A DNA stretch of 32,982 nt, taken from positions 1 to 32,982 of the forward strand of contig CAZBKA010000018.1 of NCBI GenBank assembly GCA_964492365.1, written 5' to 3'. The position numbers and the translations under genes are program-made. The notes under the pieces are model-generated. The model saw only the letters and a list, made by a program, of their open reading frames with translations. It was not told the origin of the DNA and did no database searches. The DNA is from JAGLTN01 sp035403325 (GTDB lineage Bacteria > Planctomycetota > Phycisphaerae > Sedimentisphaerales > Anaerobacaceae). Positions 16,027 through 24,126 of this stretch are shown piece after piece. How positions within the stretch are numbered: the stretch's first letter is position 1; the number at the start of each line of letters is the position of its first letter.

Positions 16027-17094
16027 ATGAGCCAGAAAAAATTAAAAACCGCACTAATTGGTCTGGATGACGATGGTCTGAATATACTAGAGGCTTTGTC
16101 GAAGGTTGACAGCTTCGACTTATTGGCTATTGCTGACAAGAATACTAAATTAGCCGAAAAAATAGCCGCGATTCACAACTGTGATTCTTACGATGACTAT
16201 AGGCAGTTGATTGCTCAGAATCAACTCGATTGTTTGATTGTCACAGGCGGTATTCATCGGTGCGATGAATATGTCAAATCGGCAATTAAAAACAATGTAA
16301 ACATATTAAAACTCGCTCCTGCCGCCAGAAATTTTGAAGAAACTGTAGAATTTTACAGGCTCGCAAAAAGTAATAAAGTTCGTTTCACTGTTGCAAATAC
16401 TTACAGATTCGCAAAAAGCTTTTTAATGCTGGACGATTTTCTCAGAAAAGGCTCACTGGAACAGATATCTGTTATAAATGCCCTATGCTGCTTTGCCGAT
16501 AAGAAGCACCCAATGTGGCAAACTGACCCAAAACTCAGCGGAGGAGGCGTTTTACTCCACAACTGCTATGGTGTAATCGATGAGATATTAAAAAATACCA
16601 CCCTGCCCCAACAAGTATACGCGGTTAGCACCAATTACGCACCCGACAGAAAACAACGCCTGCTGCTCACAGAAGATGTGGTATCTATGACAATGAAATT
16701 CGGCAACACAGTTTTTGCAAATATAGTAGCTGATAAAAACACCGGGGAAAAAATTCAGCTGAAAATACACAGCAAGGACAGAATTGTCACCGTTACAAAT
16801 TCTCAATTCTCTATAGCAGATAAATTATCAAGAACAATAGAAAAAGTAATTTATAATGATACTGAACTGAGCAGAACAGTAGATATGCTTAATGCTTTTG
16901 CTCTTAGTATATTATCACCACAGAAAAATAAATTCCCAAATGACATTTCCCAGGATCTTAAAAATATGGCGGTTATAGAAGCCGCTTATCTTTCAGCAAG
17001 AACTTCCATGCCTGAACAGCCTGAACGGATAATGCAGATGTCCCAGCTTGAACCGGAACTCATCTGGCCTACAGGCAAACGTTCAGAAGATTAA
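16027..17094 (+). CDS. Gfo/Idh/MocA-like protein with degenerate cofactor motifs
   Basis: A 355-residue protein with the two-domain layout of the Gfo/Idh/MocA oxidoreductases: an N-terminal Rossmann domain (KTALIGLDDDGLNILEAL, 7-24) and a C-terminal sheet domain (GGGVLLHNCYGVIDEI near 176-191). The glycine motif is GLDDDG rather than GxGxxG, and the usual EKP active-site lysine motif reads LKLAP. NAD(P) binding and catalysis may thus be altered or lost. Closest relatives in planctomycetes are numerous and mostly uncharacterised. The ribosome site AGGA is only two bases from the ATG, which is short. It follows the dUTPase by 42 bases. Confidence 0.72.
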   Translation: MSQKKLKTALIGLDDDGLNILEALSKVDSFDLLAIADKNTKLAEKIAAIHNCDSYDDYRQLIAQNQLDCLIVTGGIHRCDEYVKSAIKNNVNILKLAPAARNFEETVEFYRLAKSNKVRFTVANTYRFAKSFLMLDDFLRKGSLEQISVINALCCFADKKHPMWQTDPKLSGGGVLLHNCYGVIDEILKNTTLPQQVYAVSTNYAPDRKQRLLLTEDVVSMTMKFGNTVFANIVADKNTGEKIQLKIHSKDRIVTVTNSQFSIADKLSRTIEKVIYNDTELSRTVDMLNAFALSILSPQKNKFPNDISQDLKNMAVIEAAYLSARTSMPEQPERIMQMSQLEPELIWPTGKRSED

Positions 17095-17131
17095 GACCTT
17101 TTCTACAGCTCCATTTCGCAACAGCAAGAAT

Positions 17132-17941
17132 TTACTTTAGCTTTTTTAACACGGAAGTTTCATATTCACTTCCGCCTTTCTTCAAATTAGCCAGATTTGG
17201 GTAATCGCTGCTGATTTTTTCAAGCAAATACTCTCTGCGATGTTCAGGAATTGGGTGCGTAGAAAAGAACTCTATCTGTCCACCGCTATTGAGACTTTGC
17301 AGTATTTCCATGGTTTCTATCATGCCGTAGGGATCGTAGCCTGCTTTGTACATATAATCCATGCCGGTTTTGTCAGCTTCAACTTCATCTTTGCGACTAT
17401 AGCTCATACCTATTATTTGCGTTGTCAGATTTGCAACGGTTTCTGCACCAGCAGGTGTATTCATCGTTGCCGAAGCTGCCGAAAGCAGAACACTTATACC
17501 AATTTCTCTGCTCATAGAAACTGCGCTATGGCTGGCAACAACGTGGGTGATCTCATGGCCTAAAATACCTGCCAGTTGTGCTTCTGTAGAAAGTTTGGAA
17601 AGCATTCCCTTTGTAATAAACACATATCCGCCAGGAAGAGCAAAAGCGTTAGTCTGTTCATCTACAACAGCTGCAAAAGAAAACTTTATATTCGGCTTAT
17701 GGCTGACTGCTGCAATTCTTTGTCCAACACTGTCAATATAACTTTGCAATTGAGGGTCATTAATCCTTCCTCCCATCTCTTTTTCGATCTCAGGTGCATA
17801 TTTACTGCCTATCTCGACCTCTTCCTCTGGCGATATAAAATTCATCCTGCTCTCACCAGATATGGGATTAACATCGCAGCCATTACAGCAAAAACCCAAT
17901 ACCACAAACAACAAAATTGTTACAATTATTTTCCAATTCAT
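17132..17941 (-). CDS. M48-family zinc metalloprotease, probable lipoprotein
   Basis: A 269-residue secreted peptidase. The N-terminus (residues 1-22) is a hydrophobic signal ending in Cys-rich GFCCNGC, so lipid anchoring is plausible though the lipobox is not canonical. The zinc site is HEITH (H129, E130, H133) with the third ligand in EVEAD (E186). The loop NAFALPGGYVFIT (98-110) and STHPIPEHRREYL near the C-terminus are hallmarks of M48 BepA/LoiP/YcaL-type proteins, which act in outer-membrane quality control. GGAGAG lies six bases before the start. The gene stands alone, convergent with the preceding operon and divergent from the rnf cluster. Confidence 0.92.
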   Translation of the reverse strand: MNWKIIVTILLFVVLGFCCNGCDVNPISGESRMNFISPEEEVEIGSKYAPEIEKEMGGRINDPQLQSYIDSVGQRIAAVSHKPNIKFSFAAVVDEQTNAFALPGGYVFITKGMLSKLSTEAQLAGILGHEITHVVASHSAVSMSREIGISVLLSAASATMNTPAGAETVANLTTQIIGMSYSRKDEVEADKTGMDYMYKAGYDPYGMIETMEILQSLNSGGQIEFFSTHPIPEHRREYLLEKISSDYPNLANLKKGGSEYETSVLKKLK

Positions 17942-17979
17942 AATGGTCTCTCCAATTTATAAATTTTCACTTTTTATGT

Positions 17980-18008
17980 TTGAAAAACCTTTTGATATTT
18001 ATTATAAG
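17980..18008 (+). promoter_or_regulatory. Promoter of the rnf cluster
   Basis: TTGAAA (17980-17985), a 17-base spacer and TATAAG (18003-18008). Predicted start near 18015, about 23 bases before the first ORF of the cluster. Confidence 0.7.
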
Positions 18009-18037
18009 AGATTTTTATTCTATGGGTAGTGTAAACC

Positions 18038-18325
18038 ATGTCGCAAAACAAAAATTGTGATTCATGTAGCCGTAAACATAGCTGCAGTGAGGTTTATGAG
18101 TGTTTGGGCAAAACCAAGGGTCCAAGCATCGGTTTTAAAGCCTTTTGGGCGTTTTTTCTACCTATGGTAGTATTCATTATAAGTTTGACAGTTTTTGAAA
18201 GATTATTGGTAGATATCGTAATCGCAGAAAAATTCAAAACTGCCATAAGTTTTTTGTTGTCTTTATTAATGACAACATTAGTAATGTTAGTTCTAACATT
18301 GATAAAGCTCAATTTAAAGAAATAA
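18038..18325 (+). CDS. Cys-rich two-helix membrane protein at the head of the rnf operon
   Basis: A 95-residue protein with four Cys in the first 22 residues (CDSCSRKHSCSEVYEC: C-x2-C-x5-C-x5-C), then two transmembrane helices (about 33-55 and 65-90) and a Lys-rich tail. The layout recalls RseC/MucC-like proteins, which have an N-terminal Cys cluster and two helices and are often encoded with Rnf, but the sequence match is not strong enough to name it so. The Cys set could bind a metal or Fe-S cluster or exchange electrons with RnfB/C. It is 21 bases from rnfC on the same transcript. No strong ribosome site is visible. Confidence 0.75.
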   Translation: MSQNKNCDSCSRKHSCSEVYECLGKTKGPSIGFKAFWAFFLPMVVFIISLTVFERLLVDIVIAEKFKTAISFLLSLLMTTLVMLVLTLIKLNLKK

Positions 18326-18346
18326 GGCGTTTTAGGATTTTTTAAC

Positions 18347-19729
18347 ATGGATGTTGATATAAAAGGTAAAATGACCTTTCGAGGCGGTGCACACCCATCT
18401 CAAAATAAAAAGTTAACAGAAGATAAAGAAATTCTTCCTGGACCAGCAGTAAAACAACTCGCTGTAATGCTAAGCCAGCATATCGGCGCCCCCTGCAAAC
18501 CAATGGTACAGAAAGGCGACATCGTTATCGCGGGTCAAAGAATCGGCGAAAGCGATGCTTATGTCTCTGCTGCTGTGCATAGCCCGGTAAACGGAACTGT
18601 AAAAGAAATTGCTCTTCGCAGTCATCCGATCCAAGGCAGATCACTGGCAATCATCATTGACGTAGATACAAAGGCAGAGATAAATACCCCTAAAAAACCC
18701 GCTCTGCTGTCAATAAAGGATTTTGATGCTGACAAATACACATCTGAACAAATATGCAATGCAATCTCCAAAGCCGGATTAGTCGGAATGGGTGGTGCTG
18801 GTTTTCCGACAAGAGTCAAGCTTGACCCCAATCCCAAACAGCCTAAAACATCTTTAATAGTCAATGGCTGTGAATGTGAGCCTTATATCACATGCGATTA
18901 CCGAATGATGGTTGAAAGAGCCGACCAGATTCTTGCAGGCATTGAACTGGCGAAAAAAGCTTCGGGATGTTTAGAAGTTTTCATAGGCATTGAAGATAAT
19001 AAACCAAAAGCCATAGAAGTTATGACTGAAATGCTGAAGAAAACACCCGCCAGACAAAATATAAAGATTGTCCCATTAAAAACAAAGTATCCACAGGGTG
19101 GCGAAAGACAGCTTATAAAAGCAGTTCTCGGTAAAAATGTTCCGACCGGTGTGATCCCGCCAATGATTGGTGTCGTCGTACTGAATGTCGCAACCTCAGC
19201 CGCAATTGCAGAAGCCGTCATAAGTAACAAGCCTTTAACCCACCGGGTTGTTACTGTAACGGGACAACCTATTGCCAACCCTGGTAATTTTTATGTTCCC
19301 ATTGGCACATCAGTTGGAGACCTGATTGAATTCTGCGGATCAGTCACTGAGAAATCTGTAAAGGTACTGATGGGCGGCCCTATGATGGGTATCGCTATCG
19401 CTGACCTTGAAACACCAATAACAAAAACAACAGGGGCAATAACCCTGTTAAACGAAGAACAAATAGGCATAGAAAAACACAAAGGTCATAAAACAGCATG
19501 CATACATTGCGGTCGCTGCCTTGATGTATGCCCGGAACATCTCAACCCAACGCTATTGGCTCATGCTGTTCGTAAAAACATGTTTGACGTAGCAGAACAG
19601 TATTATATAAGTGCTTGTATGGAGTGTGGCTGCTGCAGTTATATCTGCCCCGCTAATATTGAACTTACCGGCCATATAAAAACAGGTAAAATATATCTGG
19701 CGAGAGAGAAAAAAAGGATGCCAAAATAA
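18347..19729 (+). CDS. rnfC: Rnf complex subunit RnfC
   Basis: Peripheral NADH-site subunit of the ion-translocating ferredoxin:NAD+ oxidoreductase. The 460-residue protein starts with a FRGGAHP motif (11-17), continues with a biotinyl-lipoyl-like barrel (about 30-105), the NADH/FMN-binding domain with GLVGMGGAGFPT (144-155) and NGCECEPY (173-180), and ends with two 4Fe-4S motifs: C385, C388, C391, C395 and C424, C427, C430, C434 (ACMECGCCSYICP). All ligands are present. First rnf gene of a CDGEAB cluster, the order known in Acetobacterium and Clostridium. Confidence 0.96.
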   Translation: MDVDIKGKMTFRGGAHPSQNKKLTEDKEILPGPAVKQLAVMLSQHIGAPCKPMVQKGDIVIAGQRIGESDAYVSAAVHSPVNGTVKEIALRSHPIQGRSLAIIIDVDTKAEINTPKKPALLSIKDFDADKYTSEQICNAISKAGLVGMGGAGFPTRVKLDPNPKQPKTSLIVNGCECEPYITCDYRMMVERADQILAGIELAKKASGCLEVFIGIEDNKPKAIEVMTEMLKKTPARQNIKIVPLKTKYPQGGERQLIKAVLGKNVPTGVIPPMIGVVVLNVATSAAIAEAVISNKPLTHRVVTVTGQPIANPGNFYVPIGTSVGDLIEFCGSVTEKSVKVLMGGPMMGIAIADLETPITKTTGAITLLNEEQIGIEKHKGHKTACIHCGRCLDVCPEHLNPTLLAHAVRKNMFDVAEQYYISACMECGCCSYICPANIELTGHIKTGKIYLAREKKRMPK

Positions 19730-19781
19730 CATTTTCCGCTTTTATAATTTCAGAAGCAAATTTGAATCAGGAAAAAGATAA

Positions 19782-20795
19782 ATGTTAAAAAATATAACAG
19801 TTTCATGTTCACCACATATTAGTAAAAACATGTCAACCAGAAGCATAATGATTGACGTAATAATCGCACTGTCACCGGCAATGCTGGCGGCCTGCTATTA
19901 TTTCCACAGCAAAGCAGTTATCATACTTGCAACATGTATTATATCCGCTCTCGTAACGGAATGGAGCTGTAATTTATTACAGAAAAGACCAAATTCTCTC
20001 GGCGACTTTAGTGCTGTAGTAACTGCGATAATACTTGCCCTTTCGCTGCCGCCTGCTTTTCCATTCTGGGCAGCAATAATCGGTTCGGTTTTTGCTATCG
20101 GTATAGGCAAGATGGTTTTTGGCGGGCTTGGTGCGAATATCTTCAACCCCGCGATGGTAGCAAGGGCATTTCTCACAGCCTCGTTCGGGGCATTGATGAC
20201 AACATTTACTGTACCTGCTTCTATTGACCAGGCGATGCCGCAAATGTCCGCCGCTAACACGACCGCCATCACACAGGCAACACCGCTTGCATGGAGCAAA
20301 CAGGCTGTCAAAAAACAATGTGACACTACAACTGTAAATGACCAGTTAAAAGCATCCATAACTGGCAACATCGGCGGATGTCTCGGCGAAACAAGTGTAA
20401 TAGCTCTGGTAATAGGCGGGATATACCTGCTGATAAAAAAAACAATTGACTATCTGATACCGCTTTCGGTTATGGTATCAGCTGCATTATTTGCACTCAT
20501 CTTTTACTGGATTGATCCGCAAATGTACATGTCACCAATTATGCATTTGACAACAGGCGGTATGTTATTATGTGCGTTCTTCATCGCAACTGACCCCGTA
20601 ACTGCACCGCTTACTAAAAAAGGTAAAATAATTTTCGGCGTCGGCGTCGGAGCAATGATTATGCTTGTAAGAACCTTAGGCGAATATCCAGAAGGTGTAA
20701 TGTACGCAATACTTCTGATGAACGCAATATCACCTCTGATAGACAGAATGTGCAAGAGAATACCGCGAGGAGGCAAGGCCCCATGTCAAAAATAA
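19782..20795 (+). CDS. rnfD: Rnf complex subunit RnfD
   Basis: Membrane subunit that carries covalent FMN and probably lines the ion path. The 337-residue product has around eight to ten hydrophobic helices, the conserved segment GGLGANIFNPAMVARAFL (114-131) and a flavinylation-type motif TQATPL with T167 as the expected FMN-linked residue. ApbE, encoded about 3.3 kb downstream on the other strand, is expected to attach the FMN. It begins 52 bases after rnfC, with AGGA upstream, and overlaps rnfG by 13 bases. Confidence 0.95.
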   Translation: MLKNITVSCSPHISKNMSTRSIMIDVIIALSPAMLAACYYFHSKAVIILATCIISALVTEWSCNLLQKRPNSLGDFSAVVTAIILALSLPPAFPFWAAIIGSVFAIGIGKMVFGGLGANIFNPAMVARAFLTASFGALMTTFTVPASIDQAMPQMSAANTTAITQATPLAWSKQAVKKQCDTTTVNDQLKASITGNIGGCLGETSVIALVIGGIYLLIKKTIDYLIPLSVMVSAALFALIFYWIDPQMYMSPIMHLTTGGMLLCAFFIATDPVTAPLTKKGKIIFGVGVGAMIMLVRTLGEYPEGVMYAILLMNAISPLIDRMCKRIPRGGKAPCQK

Positions 20796-21397
20796 AATTT
20801 TTCATACAGCAAAGCTGGCTTTTAATAGTTTCATCTTTCGCCTTCGGTTTGTTAATAGCTGTAACCAATGCAGCTTTAATTGACAGGATCAATGAAAACG
20901 AAGCAAATAAAACCTCCGATAAATTGCGGATTCTTTTACCTGATGCTAAAGAAATTTTAAAACAGGAATCAATCACAATAAAATCCCCGCAGCAAAGCGA
21001 TGTCAATATTGAATTATACAAAGCTATAACGGGGGACCAATGTCAGGGATGGGTTTTTAAAATTTCCGGTAAGGGTTTCGCTGACGTAATAACATTGATG
21101 GTAGGTGTAGACAAAAACTTCGAAAAAATGATTGGCTTTTCGGTATTATCGAGCAGTGAGACACCTGGATTCGGGGACAGGATAGCTGGTTCATATTACC
21201 GTAACCAGTTTGTCGGAGCACCTGTTGGCAAGCTGAACCTGAAAAAAACAGGCGATCCTGACATAATTGACTCTGACATCGTAGCGATAAGTGGTGCTAC
21301 AATCAGTAGCAGCGCCGTCGTAAATATGATCAATGATACCATGCTGCAGTTAAAAACTAAAATGCTTGAAAAAGGAATGATTCAAGATGTCCAGTAA
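20783..21397 (+). CDS. rnfG: Rnf complex subunit RnfG
   Basis: Periplasm-facing FMN-binding subunit of Rnf. The frame extends back to 20750, but GAGGAGG at 20767-20773 lies nine bases before ATG 20783, which is chosen and gives 204 residues. One N-terminal helix (about 12-32) anchors it; the FMN-binding domain follows, with the landmark SSETPGFGDRI (124-134) and the flavinylation motif SGATIS (170-175), T173 being the likely FMN-linked threonine. Overlaps rnfD by 13 bases and rnfE by 11, indicating translational coupling. Confidence 0.94.
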   Translation: MSKIKFFIQQSWLLIVSSFAFGLLIAVTNAALIDRINENEANKTSDKLRILLPDAKEILKQESITIKSPQQSDVNIELYKAITGDQCQGWVFKISGKGFADVITLMVGVDKNFEKMIGFSVLSSSETPGFGDRIAGSYYRNQFVGAPVGKLNLKKTGDPDIIDSDIVAISGATISSSAVVNMINDTMLQLKTKMLEKGMIQDVQ

Positions 21398-22013
21398 TGA
21401 AAACAAAATTGGTTCGACACTGATTGCGGGTCTATGGAAAGAGAACCCAACGTTCCGACTTATGTTGGGGCTGTGCCCGCCTTTGGCTGTCACTGCTGCA
21501 TGCAAGCCGGCATTCACAATGGGGCTTTGCGTTATATTCGTTCTCGTTTGCAGCAACTTCGTGGTTTCGCTAATGCGTAATCTGTTAAAACCACACCTGC
21601 GAATATTAATGTTCACTTTAACAATAGCAGCTTTTGTAACGATAGCTGATTTGCTGTTAAAAGCTTACCAGCCTGATATGAGCGCAGTACTTGGCCCTTA
21701 CGTTCCACTGATTATCGTAAACTGTATAATCATTGGAAGAGCTGAAGCTTGTGCTTGTAAAAACGATATATGGGTCAGCATTGCCGATGGTATATCAATG
21801 GGAGTCGGTTTTACATTAGCACTTTGCGCTATAGCTTTGGTAAGGGAACTGCTTTCGACGGGGAAGATATTTGAAATAACAATCCTGCCAACCGTAGAGG
21901 TCGGTGGTTGGTTTGTCCCGTGGACATCAATGATGCTTCCTATCGGAGCTTTTCTGACGCTGGGGCTTGGATTGGCTTTTGTAAACGTTATTACCAAAAA
22001 GAAGCAGGCTTAA
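21387..22013 (+). CDS. rnfE: Rnf complex subunit RnfE
   Basis: Six-helix membrane subunit of 208 residues, paralogous to RnfA with inverted topology. C30 in LGLCPPLAV and C113 in IVNCIIIGRAEA match the cysteines that, together with RnfA's pair, hold the membrane-embedded Fe-S centre in Rnf/Nqr structures. The segment GISMGVGFTLAL is typical. The start overlaps the end of rnfG. Confidence 0.95.
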   Translation: MSSNENKIGSTLIAGLWKENPTFRLMLGLCPPLAVTAACKPAFTMGLCVIFVLVCSNFVVSLMRNLLKPHLRILMFTLTIAAFVTIADLLLKAYQPDMSAVLGPYVPLIIVNCIIIGRAEACACKNDIWVSIADGISMGVGFTLALCAIALVRELLSTGKIFEITILPTVEVGGWFVPWTSMMLPIGAFLTLGLGLAFVNVITKKKQA

Positions 22014-22025
22014 AGGATACTTCAA

Positions 22026-22613
22026 ATGGATACACTAACTAGCTTATTACTGGGTTTTATATCAATCGTGGTAGTAAACAACTTTGTACTGACAAAGTTT
22101 CTCGGAACATGTCCATATCTGGGCGTATCAGGCAGACTCGATATGGCTTTTGGTATGGGAATGGCTGTAACATTTGTTGTTGCTATCAGCGGCACACTTA
22201 CATGGATGATAGATAACTGGGTACTTGTACCTTTCGGTATGGAAATAACCAGGTACGTCTGCTACATAGTCATTATCGCAGGAGCAGTTCAGCTGGTAGA
22301 GATGTATCTACGTAAGTTTTTCCCAACACTATATGAAAGCTTCGGAATATTTCTTCCTTTGATTGCAACTAACTGTGTAGTGCTTGGTTTGTGCCTTTTC
22401 ATTAATGTTTGGAAAATTGATAACCTGGTCGAAGCGGTAGTATTAAGTTTCGGTGCAGGGATCGGCTTTACATTGGCAATCTGTATAATGGCAGGTATCA
22501 GGGAAAAACTTAAATTTGTCGATGTGCCGGAATGCTTTAACGGTGCACCGATTACACTTATCACGGCGGGAATTTTAACACTGGCATTCATGGGCTTTGC
22601 AGGAATGATATAA
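22026..22613 (+). CDS. rnfA: Rnf complex subunit RnfA
   Basis: Six-helix membrane subunit of 195 residues. C29 in FLGTCPYLG and C117 in IATNCVVLG are the expected ligands of the intramembrane Fe-S centre shared with RnfE; NNFVLTKFLG near residue 18 is a family hallmark. GGAT lies upstream of the ATG. The stop codon overlaps the rnfB start (TAATG), so the two are translationally coupled. Confidence 0.96.
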   Translation: MDTLTSLLLGFISIVVVNNFVLTKFLGTCPYLGVSGRLDMAFGMGMAVTFVVAISGTLTWMIDNWVLVPFGMEITRYVCYIVIIAGAVQLVEMYLRKFFPTLYESFGIFLPLIATNCVVLGLCLFINVWKIDNLVEAVVLSFGAGIGFTLAICIMAGIREKLKFVDVPECFNGAPITLITAGILTLAFMGFAGMI

Positions 22614-23467
22614 TGATTTTAGCTGATATTTTTGAAATATGGAAAAACGCTTACCCAGCTGGTTTAACAATGCTCGGGTTGGGAACTTTTTTTGCTATTA
22701 TACTACTGATAGCATGTGAAAAACTAAAGGTACAACAGGACCCTAAAGTAGAAGAGATACTTGGAGCCTTACCCAGGGTAGATTGCGGCGGATGCGGCTA
22801 TGCTGGATGTGCTTCTTACGCAAAAGCTATTGCTGGAAACCCTAATCTTATAGGCAAATGCGCACCCGGCGGCGATGCTGTCGCCGGAAAAATTGCAAAA
22901 ATTCTGAACCTGCAAATTTCAGGCGGCGGCTATCCGTTAAGACCAATAATCCACTGCAATGCACATACAAAAGATAAAACATTCCGCGGAAAATATCAGG
23001 GTATCAACACATGCCTTGCCGCCAACGCTCTGGCAAATGTCCAGGCATGTAAATTCGGATGCCTTGGATCCGGAGATTGTGTTGCGGTATGCAAATTTAA
23101 CGCTTTGAAAGTAGTCGATGGTCTTGCTGTCGTAGATTATAAAAAATGCACCGGTTGTGCAGCATGTTCATATGCATGTCCCAGAGGCCTGATAGAGATG
23201 GTTCCATTTAGTCAGGAGAATATGATAACTGTGGCCTGTTCAAGTCAGGAAAATGGTAAGGATACTCGTCAGGTATGCAAAGTTGGTTGTATCGGATGCG
23301 GGCTCTGTGTAAAACAAAGCGACCTGTTCAAGGTAGAGAATAATTACGCAAAGGTAGATTATAAAAAATACTCTCCATCGCAGGCAACTGAAACTGCTAT
23401 GCAAAAATGCCCGACAAAAGTCATCCTGACCAGGGGGCCGGTTATAAATCACAACTCTGCTATATAA
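22613..23467 (+). CDS. rnfB: Rnf complex subunit RnfB
   Basis: Ferredoxin-docking subunit of Rnf, 284 residues. An N-terminal helix (about 15-36) precedes the Fe-S domain CGGCGYAGC with C58, C61, C66 and C83. Ferredoxin-like motifs follow: C146/C150/C156/C160 (CKFGCLGSGDC), C179/C182/C185/C189 (CTGCAACSYACP), and C222/C226/C229/C232 plus C266. Electrons from reduced ferredoxin pass from here toward the membrane subunits. Its end overlaps the convergent CBM9-like gene by 8 bases with no terminator visible between them. Confidence 0.96.
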   Translation: MILADIFEIWKNAYPAGLTMLGLGTFFAIILLIACEKLKVQQDPKVEEILGALPRVDCGGCGYAGCASYAKAIAGNPNLIGKCAPGGDAVAGKIAKILNLQISGGGYPLRPIIHCNAHTKDKTFRGKYQGINTCLAANALANVQACKFGCLGSGDCVAVCKFNALKVVDGLAVVDYKKCTGCAACSYACPRGLIEMVPFSQENMITVACSSQENGKDTRQVCKVGCIGCGLCVKQSDLFKVENNYAKVDYKKYSPSQATETAMQKCPTKVILTRGPVINHNSAI

Positions 23468-24125
23468 ATTCTAATGTCCCGAAAAATTCAGGCACATGAA
23501 AATCGGGCTTTGCCTTATTAAGAACCGACCATGTGAGCCAGTGAGGCTTTGTTGTTGCATCGGCACATTTATAAAAGTTAGCCCGCCATTTTACCCCTGT
23601 TTTGGGTTCATCCACTTCGGTATATTTACTCAGAAAATTAAAAGGCAACTTGTATTCTACCACCCAGTTGGTCGGGGCATTTCTTTGGGGATTAATTATC
23701 TTATCTTCGCTGTGGAATATTTCCATCCTGCTAAAGTCTTCTTCTGTAACCGGGTTTCTTCCGACGCCACGAGCAAGCTGATGGCGAAACAACACTGTCC
23801 CGCCGCAATTGGTCTCGATATTGAAATACCCGTTTTTTACATCCTGACAAGGCGTAAAGAAAAATTCTACACAGCTATCCTGACAAACACTATCCTGAAA
23901 TTTTTCAGCGGTAGCAAGAACATAATTATCTTCAACCTTAAAAATAACATACAAGAACTTTTCATCATAAAGCAGCTTCGCCCTGGTATCAGGTTTATGC
24001 TCAGGTTCCTTGCCCATGTAATTATTAATTTTAAGAGCGGTGACATTTTTCCACGCACTGCCATCCCAAAGCCCTTTAATTTCAGGTTTAACCGAAGCCT
24101 TTTGAATCTTATAAGTTTTATACAT
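23460..24125 (-). CDS. CBM9-like (carbohydrate-binding family 9-like) protein
   Basis: A 221-residue beta-sandwich protein resembling the carbohydrate-binding family 9-like/DOMON type 9 domain: LWDGSAWKNV near 19-28, RAKLLYDEKFLYVIFKVED (48-66), DSCVEFFFTP (83-92), YFNIETNCGGT (100-110) and a C-terminal WRANFYKCAD...PHWLTWS. No signal peptide is seen, so it would act in the cytoplasm unless it is exported in another way; a periplasmic sugar-binding or heme-binding DOMON role is possible for relatives. It starts one base after apbE ends and is probably co-transcribed with it. The functional link with apbE is unknown. Confidence 0.8.
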   Translation of the reverse strand: MYKTYKIQKASVKPEIKGLWDGSAWKNVTALKINNYMGKEPEHKPDTRAKLLYDEKFLYVIFKVEDNYVLATAEKFQDSVCQDSCVEFFFTPCQDVKNGYFNIETNCGGTVLFRHQLARGVGRNPVTEEDFSRMEIFHSEDKIINPQRNAPTNWVVEYKLPFNFLSKYTEVDEPKTGVKWRANFYKCADATTKPHWLTWSVLNKAKPDFHVPEFFGTLEFI

Positions 24126-24126
24126 A

